Both the position numbers and the translations under genes were made by a program. DNA of 5,505 nt, from NCBI GenBank assembly GCA_002400675.1, contig NVQY01000021.1:2944-8448 (forward strand), read 5' to 3'. Below the pieces are notes generated by a model. The model worked only from the letters and a program-made list of their open reading frames with translations, did no database searches and was not told the origin of the DNA. Every line of letters starts with the position of its first letter. Positions within the stretch are counted from its first letter, which is position 1. Origin of the DNA: Paracoccaceae bacterium (GTDB taxonomy: Bacteria; Pseudomonadota; Alphaproteobacteria; Rhodobacterales; Rhodobacteraceae). Shown here one piece after another: positions 1 to 5,505 of the stretch.

Positions 1-277
1 GCAGTGATTTCATTTGTGGCTTGAGCGTCAGCCAGGCCGATCCATAAGCGCCGATTGCCATGAACCCGGCATGGCCAAAGCTGACCAGCCCGGAATTGCC
101 GACAAATATCCACAGGCCGACCACAAATGTCACCCGGATCAGGGTTTGTGCCGCCATTCGCGCCAGCGATTTGTCGCCAAAAATCGTCACCAGAACCGTG
201 AAGATGATCAGCGCAACGATCAACAGTACCGGCGTGCTCCAGGCATCAAGGCGTTTCATGTCATGTTTGTTGGCCAT
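1..277 (-). CDS. livM: Branched-chain amino acid/amide-type ABC transporter permease, LivM-like, N-terminal part
   Basis: The first 92 residues of a LivM-type permease; the gene runs off the window at position 1. LivM proteins are usually 300-420 residues, so about a quarter to a third is visible. A short polar N-terminus (MANKHDMKRLDAWS) is followed by a first membrane segment (about 15-34), then a hydrophobic stretch with FVVGLWIFVGNSGLVSFGHA (51-70) and GFMAIGAYGSAWL (71-83); GNSGLVSFGHAGFMAIGAY is the hallmark of LivM permeases. The start at 277 is 4 bases beyond the livH stop and has GAGGG at 287-291, 9 bases upstream. A second ATG at 259 (Met7) has no ribosome binding site and is less likely. 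It would pair with the LivH-like protein in the membrane channel. Confidence 0.9.
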   Translation of the reverse strand, partial: MANKHDMKRLDAWSTPVLLIVALIIFTVLVTIFGDKSLARMAAQTLIRVTFVVGLWIFVGNSGLVSFGHAGFMAIGAYGSAWLTLKPQMKSL

Positions 278-281
278 TGCG

Positions 282-1196
282 TCAGACCCTCGGCCCGGCA
301 GAGCGCAGCGCAAACAGCCCCTGCGGTTTGGCCAGCAAGATAACGATTACAAACAGATACAGAAACGCATCGCGAAAGGCCCGGATTTCCAGCGGTAGGA
401 AAGTTTGCAACACCACCGATATGGCCCCGATCAGGAAACCCGCCGCCACCGCGCCCGGCAGGCTGCCAAGGCCACCAATCACCGTGGCGATGAAGGCGGT
501 CAGCATGATCTGTCCGCCCATGCGGATGTCGGCCACGCCGGTTTGCGTGGCCATGATCAGCGCCACTGCCGCCGCCAGGGCTCCGGACAGGGCAAAAGCC
601 CCGGTAATGACCACATTGGCGCGCACGCCCAGCAACCTTGCCATGGTGAAATTCTCGGCTGCGGCCCGCATCTCAAGACCGATCCGGGTTTTCTTGAGCA
701 GCAATGCCAGGCCGGCCACCACAATTAGCGTGGTGGCGATCACGATCAGTTGCAAAAGCGGGATCGAGGCACCGGCAATGTCGACGGGTGTGTTCAGGTC
801 CGGCCACAGGCTGATCGCCTTGGCGCGGCTGCTGTAGACGGTGAGCATGACGTTCTGGATCACAAACCCGAGCGCAAAGGACGAAATCATCATCGCTACC
901 GGGGTGGCACCGCGCATGTGGCGGAAGATCACGTATTCAGATGCCACGGCGATGCCGGCACCAATGGCCAGGATTACAGGGATCAAAAGCAGCGTTGGCA
1001 GCTTGCCGATGAACATCACCGCCACCACATCCGAGGACGGCAGGATCAGCGCGAACACGCAGAATGCGATATAGTTGCCATGGGCGAAATTCACCAGATT
1101 CATCACCCCGAAAATCAGCGCGATACCCAAGGCCGCCATGGCATAGATGCCGCCCAGCGACAGGGCATCAAACAAAAGCTGTGGTGCTGCGTTCAT
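282..1196 (-). CDS. livH: Branched-chain amino acid/amide-type ABC transporter permease, LivH-like
   Basis: A 304-residue integral inner-membrane permease, of usual LivH length. The N-terminal block GGIYAMAALGIALIFGVMNL followed by VNFAHG (15-40) is the diagnostic LivH start. Hydrophobic segments lie near 5-31, 42-54, 67-90, 98-121, 146-167, 195-217, 228-246, 248-266 and 275-291. The cytoplasmic coupling loop that contacts the ATPases is KKTRIGLEMRAAAENFTMARLLGV (168-191); it carries Asn182 where many relatives have Asp (RAxAED). GGLGSLPGAVAAGFLIG (241-257) and the C-terminal LLAKPQGLF (287-295) are further family hallmarks. The ATG at 1196 overlaps the livF stop (ATGA), with GGAG at 1205-1208, 8 bases upstream. 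With LivM it would form the translocation channel. The substrate could be a branched-chain amino acid, urea, a short amide or a cyclic amide; the preceding hyu genes favour the substrate or product of those enzymes. Confidence 0.93.
   Translation of the reverse strand: MNAAPQLLFDALSLGGIYAMAALGIALIFGVMNLVNFAHGNYIAFCVFALILPSSDVVAVMFIGKLPTLLLIPVILAIGAGIAVASEYVIFRHMRGATPVAMMISSFALGFVIQNVMLTVYSSRAKAISLWPDLNTPVDIAGASIPLLQLIVIATTLIVVAGLALLLKKTRIGLEMRAAAENFTMARLLGVRANVVITGAFALSGALAAAVALIMATQTGVADIRMGGQIMLTAFIATVIGGLGSLPGAVAAGFLIGAISVVLQTFLPLEIRAFRDAFLYLFVIVILLAKPQGLFALRSAGPRV
287..291 (-). promoter_or_regulatory. Probable ribosome binding site of livM
   Basis: GAGGG on the minus strand, 9 bases before the ATG at 277, inside the livH tail. 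It is moderate in strength and supports 277 over the alternative ATG at 259. Confidence 0.5.
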
Positions 1197-1939
1197 CTGT
1201 GGGTCTCCGCGCCTGAGGGGGCCTTGGATTGGCCAAAATATGCTTCATTTAGCAGGTCGCTTTCGGCGAACTCGCCCGCGTCACCGGTCGCCACCACCTT
1301 GCCGCCACGCAAGACCACCATGCGCCCACCGACCCGCGCCGCCCGGACCGAGCTTTGCTCGACGATCAAAAGTGTCAGACCGCGCGCCTTTTGCAGGGCA
1401 ATCAGTGTGTCATAGACCTGATCGACGATATTGGGGGCCAGCCCCAGCGAAGGCTCATCGACCATCAACAGCTTGGGGTTGGTCATCAACGCGCGCCCGA
1501 TTGCCAGCATTTGCTGTTGCCCACCGGACAAGTCTCCAGCGCTGGTATGGCGACGTTCGTGCAACACCGGAAAGGATTGATAGATTTCCTGCATATCCTC
1601 GGCAATCGCTTGATAGTCGCGGCGAATGCCGGTACCGACGCGCAGGTTTTCCTCGACACTCAGCGTGCCGAATATCTCGCGCCCTTCGGGCACCATCGAC
1701 AAGCCCAGCCGGGCAATGTTTTCGGGCGCGCGGCCTGACAGCAATTCACCGTCCATCTCGATGCGGCCATGGGTGGTTGGAACCGCGCCGCTAATCGCTT
1801 TCAACAACGATGATTTCCCAGCCCCGTTAGGCCCGGCGACAAACAAGCGTTCACCCTCATCCAGATGCAAGGATACATCCATGAGCGCAGGCACCTTGCC
1901 ATAGCGTACCGACAAGTCAAACACCCCGAGTCGCGCCAT
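1193..1939 (-). CDS. livF: ABC transporter ATP-binding protein, LivF-like (HAAT family)
   Basis: A 248-residue ABC ATPase, the partner of the LivG-like protein. It has Walker A GPNGAGKS (36-43), the LivF-type loop VPEGREIFGTLSVEENL (83-99), a canonical signature DLSGGQQQ (136-143), Walker B LLMVDEPSLGLAP (157-169, Glu162) and IVEQS (192-196), where Gln195 takes the place of the usual switch histidine. Glu at the Q-loop and Gln at the switch position are common in LivF proteins such as that of E. coli, so they are family traits and not damage. Two starts are possible: ATG at 1939, sharing one base with the livG stop, or GTG one codon upstream at 1942, giving a GTGA overlap. The ATG is chosen because it is 7 bases from the core GGAGG of a very strong ribosome binding site, while the GTG is only 4 away. 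The stop at 1193-1195 overlaps livH by ATGA. Confidence 0.93.
   Translation of the reverse strand: MARLGVFDLSVRYGKVPALMDVSLHLDEGERLFVAGPNGAGKSSLLKAISGAVPTTHGRIEMDGELLSGRAPENIARLGLSMVPEGREIFGTLSVEENLRVGTGIRRDYQAIAEDMQEIYQSFPVLHERRHTSAGDLSGGQQQMLAIGRALMTNPKLLMVDEPSLGLAPNIVDQVYDTLIALQKARGLTLLIVEQSSVRAARVGGRMVVLRGGKVVATGDAGEFAESDLLNEAYFGQSKAPSGAETHR
1205..1208 (-). promoter_or_regulatory. Ribosome binding site of livH
   Basis: A short GGAG on the minus strand, 8 bases before the ATG at 1196, within the livF coding sequence. It supports the overlapping start that coincides with the livF stop. Confidence 0.55.
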
Positions 1940-2691
1940 CACGTCACCTCCTGATCACGACCAAGATAGGCCTCGCGGACCGCCTGACTGGTCAGGATAA
2001 CGTCACGGTTGCCTTCTTCGATCACCTGGCCCGCATCCAACACATAGACATGGTGCGACACCGACAGCACCAGCCCGACATTGTGTTCGATCAGCAGCAC
2101 ACCACAGCCCAGTTCGTCGGCGATGCGGGTGATCAGCCCGGCCAGATCGGTTGCCTCGGCCTCGGACATGCCTGCCGCCGGTTCGTCCAGCAACAGAAAT
2201 GACGGTCCGAACATCAGTGCACGGGCAATGCCGACGCGGCGTTCGTCAGTGTAAGGCAACCCGGCGACGGGTAGTTCGGCCAGTTCTGCCGCCCCCATCC
2301 AGTCCAGCAATCGCAGCGCTTCGGTCTCGGATGCGCGCCGGGTATGGCCCAGCCCCACGCCGGTAACACCCAGGTTGTCCAACACGTCGAGCCCGGTGAA
2401 CAGCCGCCCGGCCTGAAATGTGCGCGCGATCCCGGAGCGGCGCAGCGCGTGCGGTTTCAGGTGTCCGACCGGCGCGCCATTCAGCGTCACGTTGCCGGTC
2501 GAGGGCACTTGAAACCCGGTCAGCACGTTAACCATTGTGGTCTTGCCCGCACCGTTCGGGCCGATCAGCCCATGCACAGCACCGGGCGTGACCATCAGGG
2601 ATACATCTGACAGCGCCGTGAAGCCACCGAAAGTGACACTCACGTCGCTGGCTTTCAGTACCGGTTCTGGGTTTGGTGCCAGTCCTGTCAT
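1939..2691 (-). CDS. livG: ABC transporter ATP-binding protein, LivG-like (HAAT family)
   Basis: A 250-residue ABC ATPase that would power import through LivH/LivM at the cytoplasmic face of the inner membrane. It has Walker A GPNGAGKT (44-51), a Q-loop in GIARTFQAGRLF (87-98, Gln93), Walker B FLLLDEPAAGM (165-175, catalytic Glu170) and a switch histidine in LLIEHN (199-204, His203). ARTFQ and LLIEHN are typical of LivG. The signature motif is unusual: LPYTDERR (145-152) stands where LSGGQ, or the LAYGQQ/LPYGDQ type of most LivG proteins, is expected. Only about 50 residues separate the Q-loop from the signature; from memory E. coli LivG has some 20 more, so this looks like a compact subtype. 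The ATG at 2691 overlaps the hyuA stop (ATGA), and only a weak GGAG at 2703-2706 (11 bases upstream) is present, so initiation probably relies on coupling to hyuA. The ATPase assignment is firm; a leucine-type substrate should not be assumed. Confidence 0.93.
   Translation of the reverse strand: MTGLAPNPEPVLKASDVSVTFGGFTALSDVSLMVTPGAVHGLIGPNGAGKTTMVNVLTGFQVPSTGNVTLNGAPVGHLKPHALRRSGIARTFQAGRLFTGLDVLDNLGVTGVGLGHTRRASETEALRLLDWMGAAELAELPVAGLPYTDERRVGIARALMFGPSFLLLDEPAAGMSEAEATDLAGLITRIADELGCGVLLIEHNVGLVLSVSHHVYVLDAGQVIEEGNRDVILTSQAVREAYLGRDQEVT
1944..1952 (-). promoter_or_regulatory. Ribosome binding site of livF
   Basis: The minus strand reads AGGAGGTGA, a nine-base match to the 16S rRNA anti-Shine-Dalgarno, inside the last codons of livG. 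It is the strongest ribosome binding site in the window. Core GGAGG spacing is 7 bases to ATG (1939) and 4 bases to GTG (1942), favouring the ATG. Confidence 0.85.
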
Positions 2692-4814
2692 GCGCTGGTC
2701 TGCTCCATTTGCGCGCCATTTGCGGACGCAGCACTGGCGGCGTCCACGGTCAGGACATAGACGCCGCTTTCGTGCAGGCTGGCGCGCCAGCCGGGTTCGA
2801 TGACGATTGTGGTGGTCACCTCTTCGATCACTGCCGGCCCTTGCAGTTCATCGCCTGCCCCCAGTTGGGCACCGTCATAAACCGGCGTTGCACACGCTGG
2901 GCCATCGGGTGAGAACACCATGTTGCGCGTGGCTTTCCGGGCCTGATCCACGCCTTTGCCCGGGGCAATCTTCATCTGCGCGGGCTTGTCCACCTGGCCG
3001 ATAATGGTGCTTTCGACATTGACCACCTCGACCGGGCTGGTCAGCTCGTCATATGTATAAAGTTCGCGGTGACGGGCGTGAAATGCATCCCTGATCTGGG
3101 CCAGCGTGCTTTCGGTGATTTCGAACACGTCAATTTCAACCGTGCATTCATGCACCTGCCCCACATAGCGCATATCAAGCGAGCGGCCGATACTGATCTT
3201 GTCCTCGGCAAAGCCATCACCCGACAGGTCTTCGTGCCCGCGCGCCTCTAGCCCGGCAAACAACCTGTCAAGATGCGCGGCGGCCCCGGCCCCCTCGAGC
3301 CGGATCGGTGACGGGGCCATGTAGTTGTATTTGACGTCCGAAATGATCTGACCATAGGCGCACAGCCCCGAGGCCAGTTTCGACACCAGCACGCGGGAAA
3401 CGCCCATTTCACGGGCCAGCGCGGTAATATGCGCCCCAGTGCCGCCACCCGCACCCATCAGCGCGAAATCGCGCGGGTCATAGCCGCGTTCAACCGATAC
3501 CCGGCGGATGCCGTTGACCATGTTGTTGTTGACGATGGTGAACATGCCATAAGCCGCCTTTGCCACCGATATTCCCAGCGGTTCGGCCAGCTTTTCGCGG
3601 ATCGCGCGGTGCGCCTTGTCCACATCCAGCGGCAGACGCCCGCCAACCAATCCGTCCGGGTTGAGATAGCCCAGCACCAGATTGGCATCCGTCACGGTGG
3701 GATTTTCGCCGCCCTGACTGTAACAGGCCGGGCCGGGTTCGGAGCCTGCCGATTGCGGGCCGACCTGCATCAGGCCCATGCTATCAATCCAGCCGATTGA
3801 CCCGCCGCCCGCGCCCAGGGTTTCCACCTGGATCATCGGAATGCCGATGCGGTAGCGCAGAAAGTCGATGTTCTTGTTGATGTTGGCCTTGCCGTCCTTG
3901 GTCAGGGTGATGTCAAAGGATGTGCCGCCCATATCGATAGTAATGATGTTCTGTTCGCCCCATGGTTTGGCAATCTGCAACGCTGCCTGCGGGGCCGATG
4001 CGGGACCGGAGTTGATTGCATAGACTGACTGGGCGGAAACAACCTTGCCCAGGGCCAGCCCGCCATTGGACTGGAAATAGCGCACCGGGTGCTGGCTGCC
4101 CAATTCGTGGAAATAAGCGTCGATACCTTCTACATAGCGTTGCAGGATTGGCGCGAGATAGGCGTTGACGATGGCGGTCGAGGTGCGGGTGTATTCGCGC
4201 ACCTGCGGATAAAGATCGCTGCCGACGGTCAGGCGAATGTCCGGCATCATCTCGCGCACTATGTCGGCGGCGCGCTGTTCATGGTCGGGGTGCAGGACCG
4301 ACCAGACAAAGCTGATGGCAACCGATTCCACGCCCTCGGCCAGAAAATGACGACAGGCGGCGCGCACGTCGTCGTCAACCATCGGGGTCTTGACCGACCC
4401 GTCGGAAATCACCCGTTCGCGAATGCCATGGCGCAGGTAACGCGGCACCAGCATGGTGGCGGGCGGATAATCCGGATCATAGCGATAGCCGTCTTCCTTG
4501 TGGCCCAGGCGAATTTCGATGCTGTCCTCGTGGCCTTTGGTGGCGATCAGGCCGGTTTTGGCACCGGAATGGGTGATCAGCGCGTTCAGCCCGACGGTGG
4601 TGCCGTTGATGCACAGGTCAGAGTTTGAAACCACATCCTGCGCCGATATGCCGGTTTCCTCGGCGATCAGCGCCAGACCGTTGCGGATCGCCACTGTCGG
4701 GTCGTGCGGGGTCGACAAGACCTTGAACAGGCGCACGTCGCCGGCGCGGTCCGCCAGAATGAAATCGGTAAAGGTGCCGCCGGCATCAATGCCCAGCCGA
4801 TAGAGATTACGCAT
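2688..4814 (-). CDS. hyuA: Hydantoinase A/oxoprolinase-family subunit (ATP-dependent)
   Basis: A complete 708-residue protein, normal length for stand-alone HyuA (about 680-720). HyuA supplies the ASKHA-fold ATP-binding half of cytoplasmic HyuA/HyuB enzymes. Seen in order: the N-terminal phosphate loop GIDAGGTFTDF (8-18), NGTTVGLNALI (70-80), SNGG (249-252), NSGPA (268-272), a second phosphate loop IDMGGTSFD (293-301), ETLGAGGGSIGW (331-342), GSEPGPACY (357-365), TVTDANLVLG (373-382), and a C-terminal domain with DMRYVGQVHECTV (547-559), YTYDELTSPVEVVNV (586-600) and GPAVIEEVTTTIVIEPGW (659-676). The ATG at 4814 is chosen because an AAGGAGG site lies 6 bases upstream and the family homology begins at once. 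An in-frame extension to 4904 would add a proline-rich stretch that is only the out-of-frame reading of the hyuB tail. The stop overlaps livG by ATGA. The loop AGGGTGAH (455-462) differs from the usual FGGAGPLH. N-methylhydantoinase, oxoprolinase, lactamase and ketone carboxylase roles all remain possible. Confidence 0.94.
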   Translation of the reverse strand: MRNLYRLGIDAGGTFTDFILADRAGDVRLFKVLSTPHDPTVAIRNGLALIAEETGISAQDVVSNSDLCINGTTVGLNALITHSGAKTGLIATKGHEDSIEIRLGHKEDGYRYDPDYPPATMLVPRYLRHGIRERVISDGSVKTPMVDDDVRAACRHFLAEGVESVAISFVWSVLHPDHEQRAADIVREMMPDIRLTVGSDLYPQVREYTRTSTAIVNAYLAPILQRYVEGIDAYFHELGSQHPVRYFQSNGGLALGKVVSAQSVYAINSGPASAPQAALQIAKPWGEQNIITIDMGGTSFDITLTKDGKANINKNIDFLRYRIGIPMIQVETLGAGGGSIGWIDSMGLMQVGPQSAGSEPGPACYSQGGENPTVTDANLVLGYLNPDGLVGGRLPLDVDKAHRAIREKLAEPLGISVAKAAYGMFTIVNNNMVNGIRRVSVERGYDPRDFALMGAGGGTGAHITALAREMGVSRVLVSKLASGLCAYGQIISDVKYNYMAPSPIRLEGAGAAAHLDRLFAGLEARGHEDLSGDGFAEDKISIGRSLDMRYVGQVHECTVEIDVFEITESTLAQIRDAFHARHRELYTYDELTSPVEVVNVESTIIGQVDKPAQMKIAPGKGVDQARKATRNMVFSPDGPACATPVYDGAQLGAGDELQGPAVIEEVTTTIVIEPGWRASLHESGVYVLTVDAASAASANGAQMEQTSA

Positions 4815-5505
4815 TGCTTGCCTCCTTGTGATCAACGGCTGCGGCGCGGGTGCGGGCGGTGGCGGTGGCGGACAGGTCAACACCAAGGGTTTCGGGGTCA
4901 TCAATTACTACGCCGTAGTCTCGCCGCGCCCCCTCGACCGAGACCAGCCGGTTGCGAATATCATCGACCACCTTGCCCACATCGCGTTCAAACGGGTTGC
5001 CATAGCCGCCACCGCCGGGGTTCATATTGGCGGCAATCTCGCCCGGTTTGATGATCTCGATGACGTTTTCCTTGATCACCTGAGTTTCGCCATTGCGGGT
5101 GATTTCAAGCCGCCCGACCTTTTGTTCGACCATGGTTGATTTCGCGCCCGCCGCCCCCATTGCCGGAATGCGCCGCCCTTCGCCAAAGGTGATCAGGGTC
5201 ATGTCGCCGTCCAGCGGCTCCACCGCCCAGCGGGTGCCCGAGCCACCGCGCAAACGTCCGGCACCGCCCGAATCGGTCATCAGTCCGTATTCGTGGATGA
5301 TGATCGGGTATGAATGCTCCAGCATCTCAATATCGCCCGAGGTCAGCGCGCCAAAACAGCACTCTGGCCCGCAGGCGTGCCAGCCGTCCTGACTGTTGGT
5401 AGCCCCGGCCCCCGAGATGATCGAGGCCAGCACCATGGTGACATATTCCTCGTCATGGCGATTGTCCCACCCGGCAATATTGCAGCCATTGGCGTGGCCC
5501 CAACT
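4807..5505 (-). CDS. hyuB: Hydantoinase B/oxoprolinase-family subunit, C-terminal part (5' end outside window)
   Basis: This is the C-terminal 232 residues of a HyuB-type subunit; the frame stays open to the window edge, so the true start lies beyond 5505. The family is usually about 550-600 residues, so roughly 40% is visible. HyuB proteins pair with HyuA to make cytoplasmic ATP-dependent enzymes that open cyclic amides (N-methylhydantoin, 5-oxoproline) or, in the acetone/acetophenone carboxylase branch, carboxylate ketones. Visible family hallmarks, numbered from the first visible residue, are the EHSYPIIIHEYGLMTDSGGAG stretch with the RLRGGSG loop (about 63-90), the glycine-rich NPGGGGYGNPFER loop (162-174), and the closing VSVEGARRDYGVVID block (188-202). 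A cysteine-containing segment, HACGPECCFG, lies at 43-52. The gene ends in TAA at 4807-4809, overlapping the start of hyuA by 8 bases. Family assignment is secure; the substrate and the hydantoinase-versus-carboxylase branch are not determined. Confidence 0.93.
   Translation of the reverse strand, partial: SWGHANGCNIAGWDNRHDEEYVTMVLASIISGAGATNSQDGWHACGPECCFGALTSGDIEMLEHSYPIIIHEYGLMTDSGGAGRLRGGSGTRWAVEPLDGDMTLITFGEGRRIPAMGAAGAKSTMVEQKVGRLEITRNGETQVIKENVIEIIKPGEIAANMNPGGGGYGNPFERDVGKVVDDIRNRLVSVEGARRDYGVVIDDPETLGVDLSATATARTRAAAVDHKEASNA
4821..4827 (-). promoter_or_regulatory. Ribosome binding site of hyuA
   Basis: Read on the minus strand this is AAGGAGG, a near-perfect Shine-Dalgarno sequence, 6 bases before the ATG at 4814. 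It lies inside the last codons of hyuB (the KEASNA tail). It decides the hyuA start against the longer in-frame reading from 4904. Confidence 0.85.

Noticed and set aside
277..1794. Long plus-strand open frames (277-837, 750-1415, 1147-1794)
   Set aside because: They lie antisense to livH and livF, have low-complexity Arg/Pro/His/Gln-rich products with no recognisable motifs, and are typical shadows in GC-rich coding DNA.
4089..4628. Plus-strand open frame of 179 codons
   Set aside because: It is antisense to the conserved N-terminal half of hyuA, resembles no protein I recognise, and has no independent support.
4855..4871. Short GGCGGT repeat (about 2.8 copies)
   Set aside because: It lies in the Ala/Thr-rich codons of the hyuB C-terminus (SATATART). 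It is too short and too easily explained by GC-rich codon use to be called a functional repeat.
4815..4904. In-frame N-terminal extension of HyuA with a run of prolines
   Set aside because: It is the out-of-frame reading of the GC-rich hyuB tail. The strong ribosome site at 4821-4827 and the family homology both place the start at 4814.
2688..5505. Assignment as acetone carboxylase (AcxA/AcxB)
   Set aside because: The superfamily is shared, but no gamma-subunit gene follows hyuA (livG follows directly) and the region upstream of hyuB is not visible, so a carboxylase call is not supported over other branches.
1..5505. Promoters, terminators, riboswitches or mobile elements within the window
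   Set aside because: The genes abut or overlap throughout with at most 4 noncoding bases between them. I saw no convincing hairpin-plus-T-run, inverted-repeat ends or transposase fragments.

Overview
The window holds one continuous run of six genes, all on the minus strand, with no intergenic space longer than 4 bases. The DNA is GC-rich, and its codon use and protein sequences fit an alphaproteobacterium, plausibly of the Rhodobacteraceae (Roseobacter) type. That taxonomic placement is an impression from composition and protein style, not a search result.

In transcription order (from position 5505 down to 1) the genes are: the C-terminal part of a hydantoinase B/oxoprolinase-family subunit (4807-5505, cut by the window edge); a complete hydantoinase A/oxoprolinase-family subunit of 708 residues (2688-4814); two ABC ATPases of the branched-chain amino acid/amide (HAAT, Liv) importer family, LivG-like (1939-2691) and LivF-like (1193-1939); a complete LivH-like permease (282-1196); and the first 92 residues of a LivM-like permease (1-277, cut by the other edge). 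The five junctions are an 8-base overlap, a 4-base ATGA overlap, a 1- or 4-base overlap, a 4-base ATGA overlap and a 4-base gap. This arrangement indicates a single polycistronic message with translational coupling. No promoter, terminator, RNA gene, mobile element or CRISPR array is visible, and no stretch above 300 bases lacks a gene.

Functionally, the ABC proteins would import a small amide-, lactam- or amino-acid-like compound, and the cytoplasmic HyuA/HyuB pair would act on it in an ATP-dependent reaction of the hydantoinase/5-oxoprolinase/acetone-carboxylase superfamily. The substrate cannot be read from the sequence. The periplasmic binding protein such a transporter needs, the rest of hyuB and the rest of livM must lie outside the window.

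The most interesting details are a LivG signature motif (LPYTDE) that departs from the ABC consensus and, with features of LivF, predicts one canonical and one degenerate ATP site; a HyuA glycine loop unlike that of textbook hydantoinase A; and the tight fusion of catabolic and import genes in one coupled operon. The window looks like a well-formed but substrate-orphan catabolic/import operon, not a wholly new kind of system.
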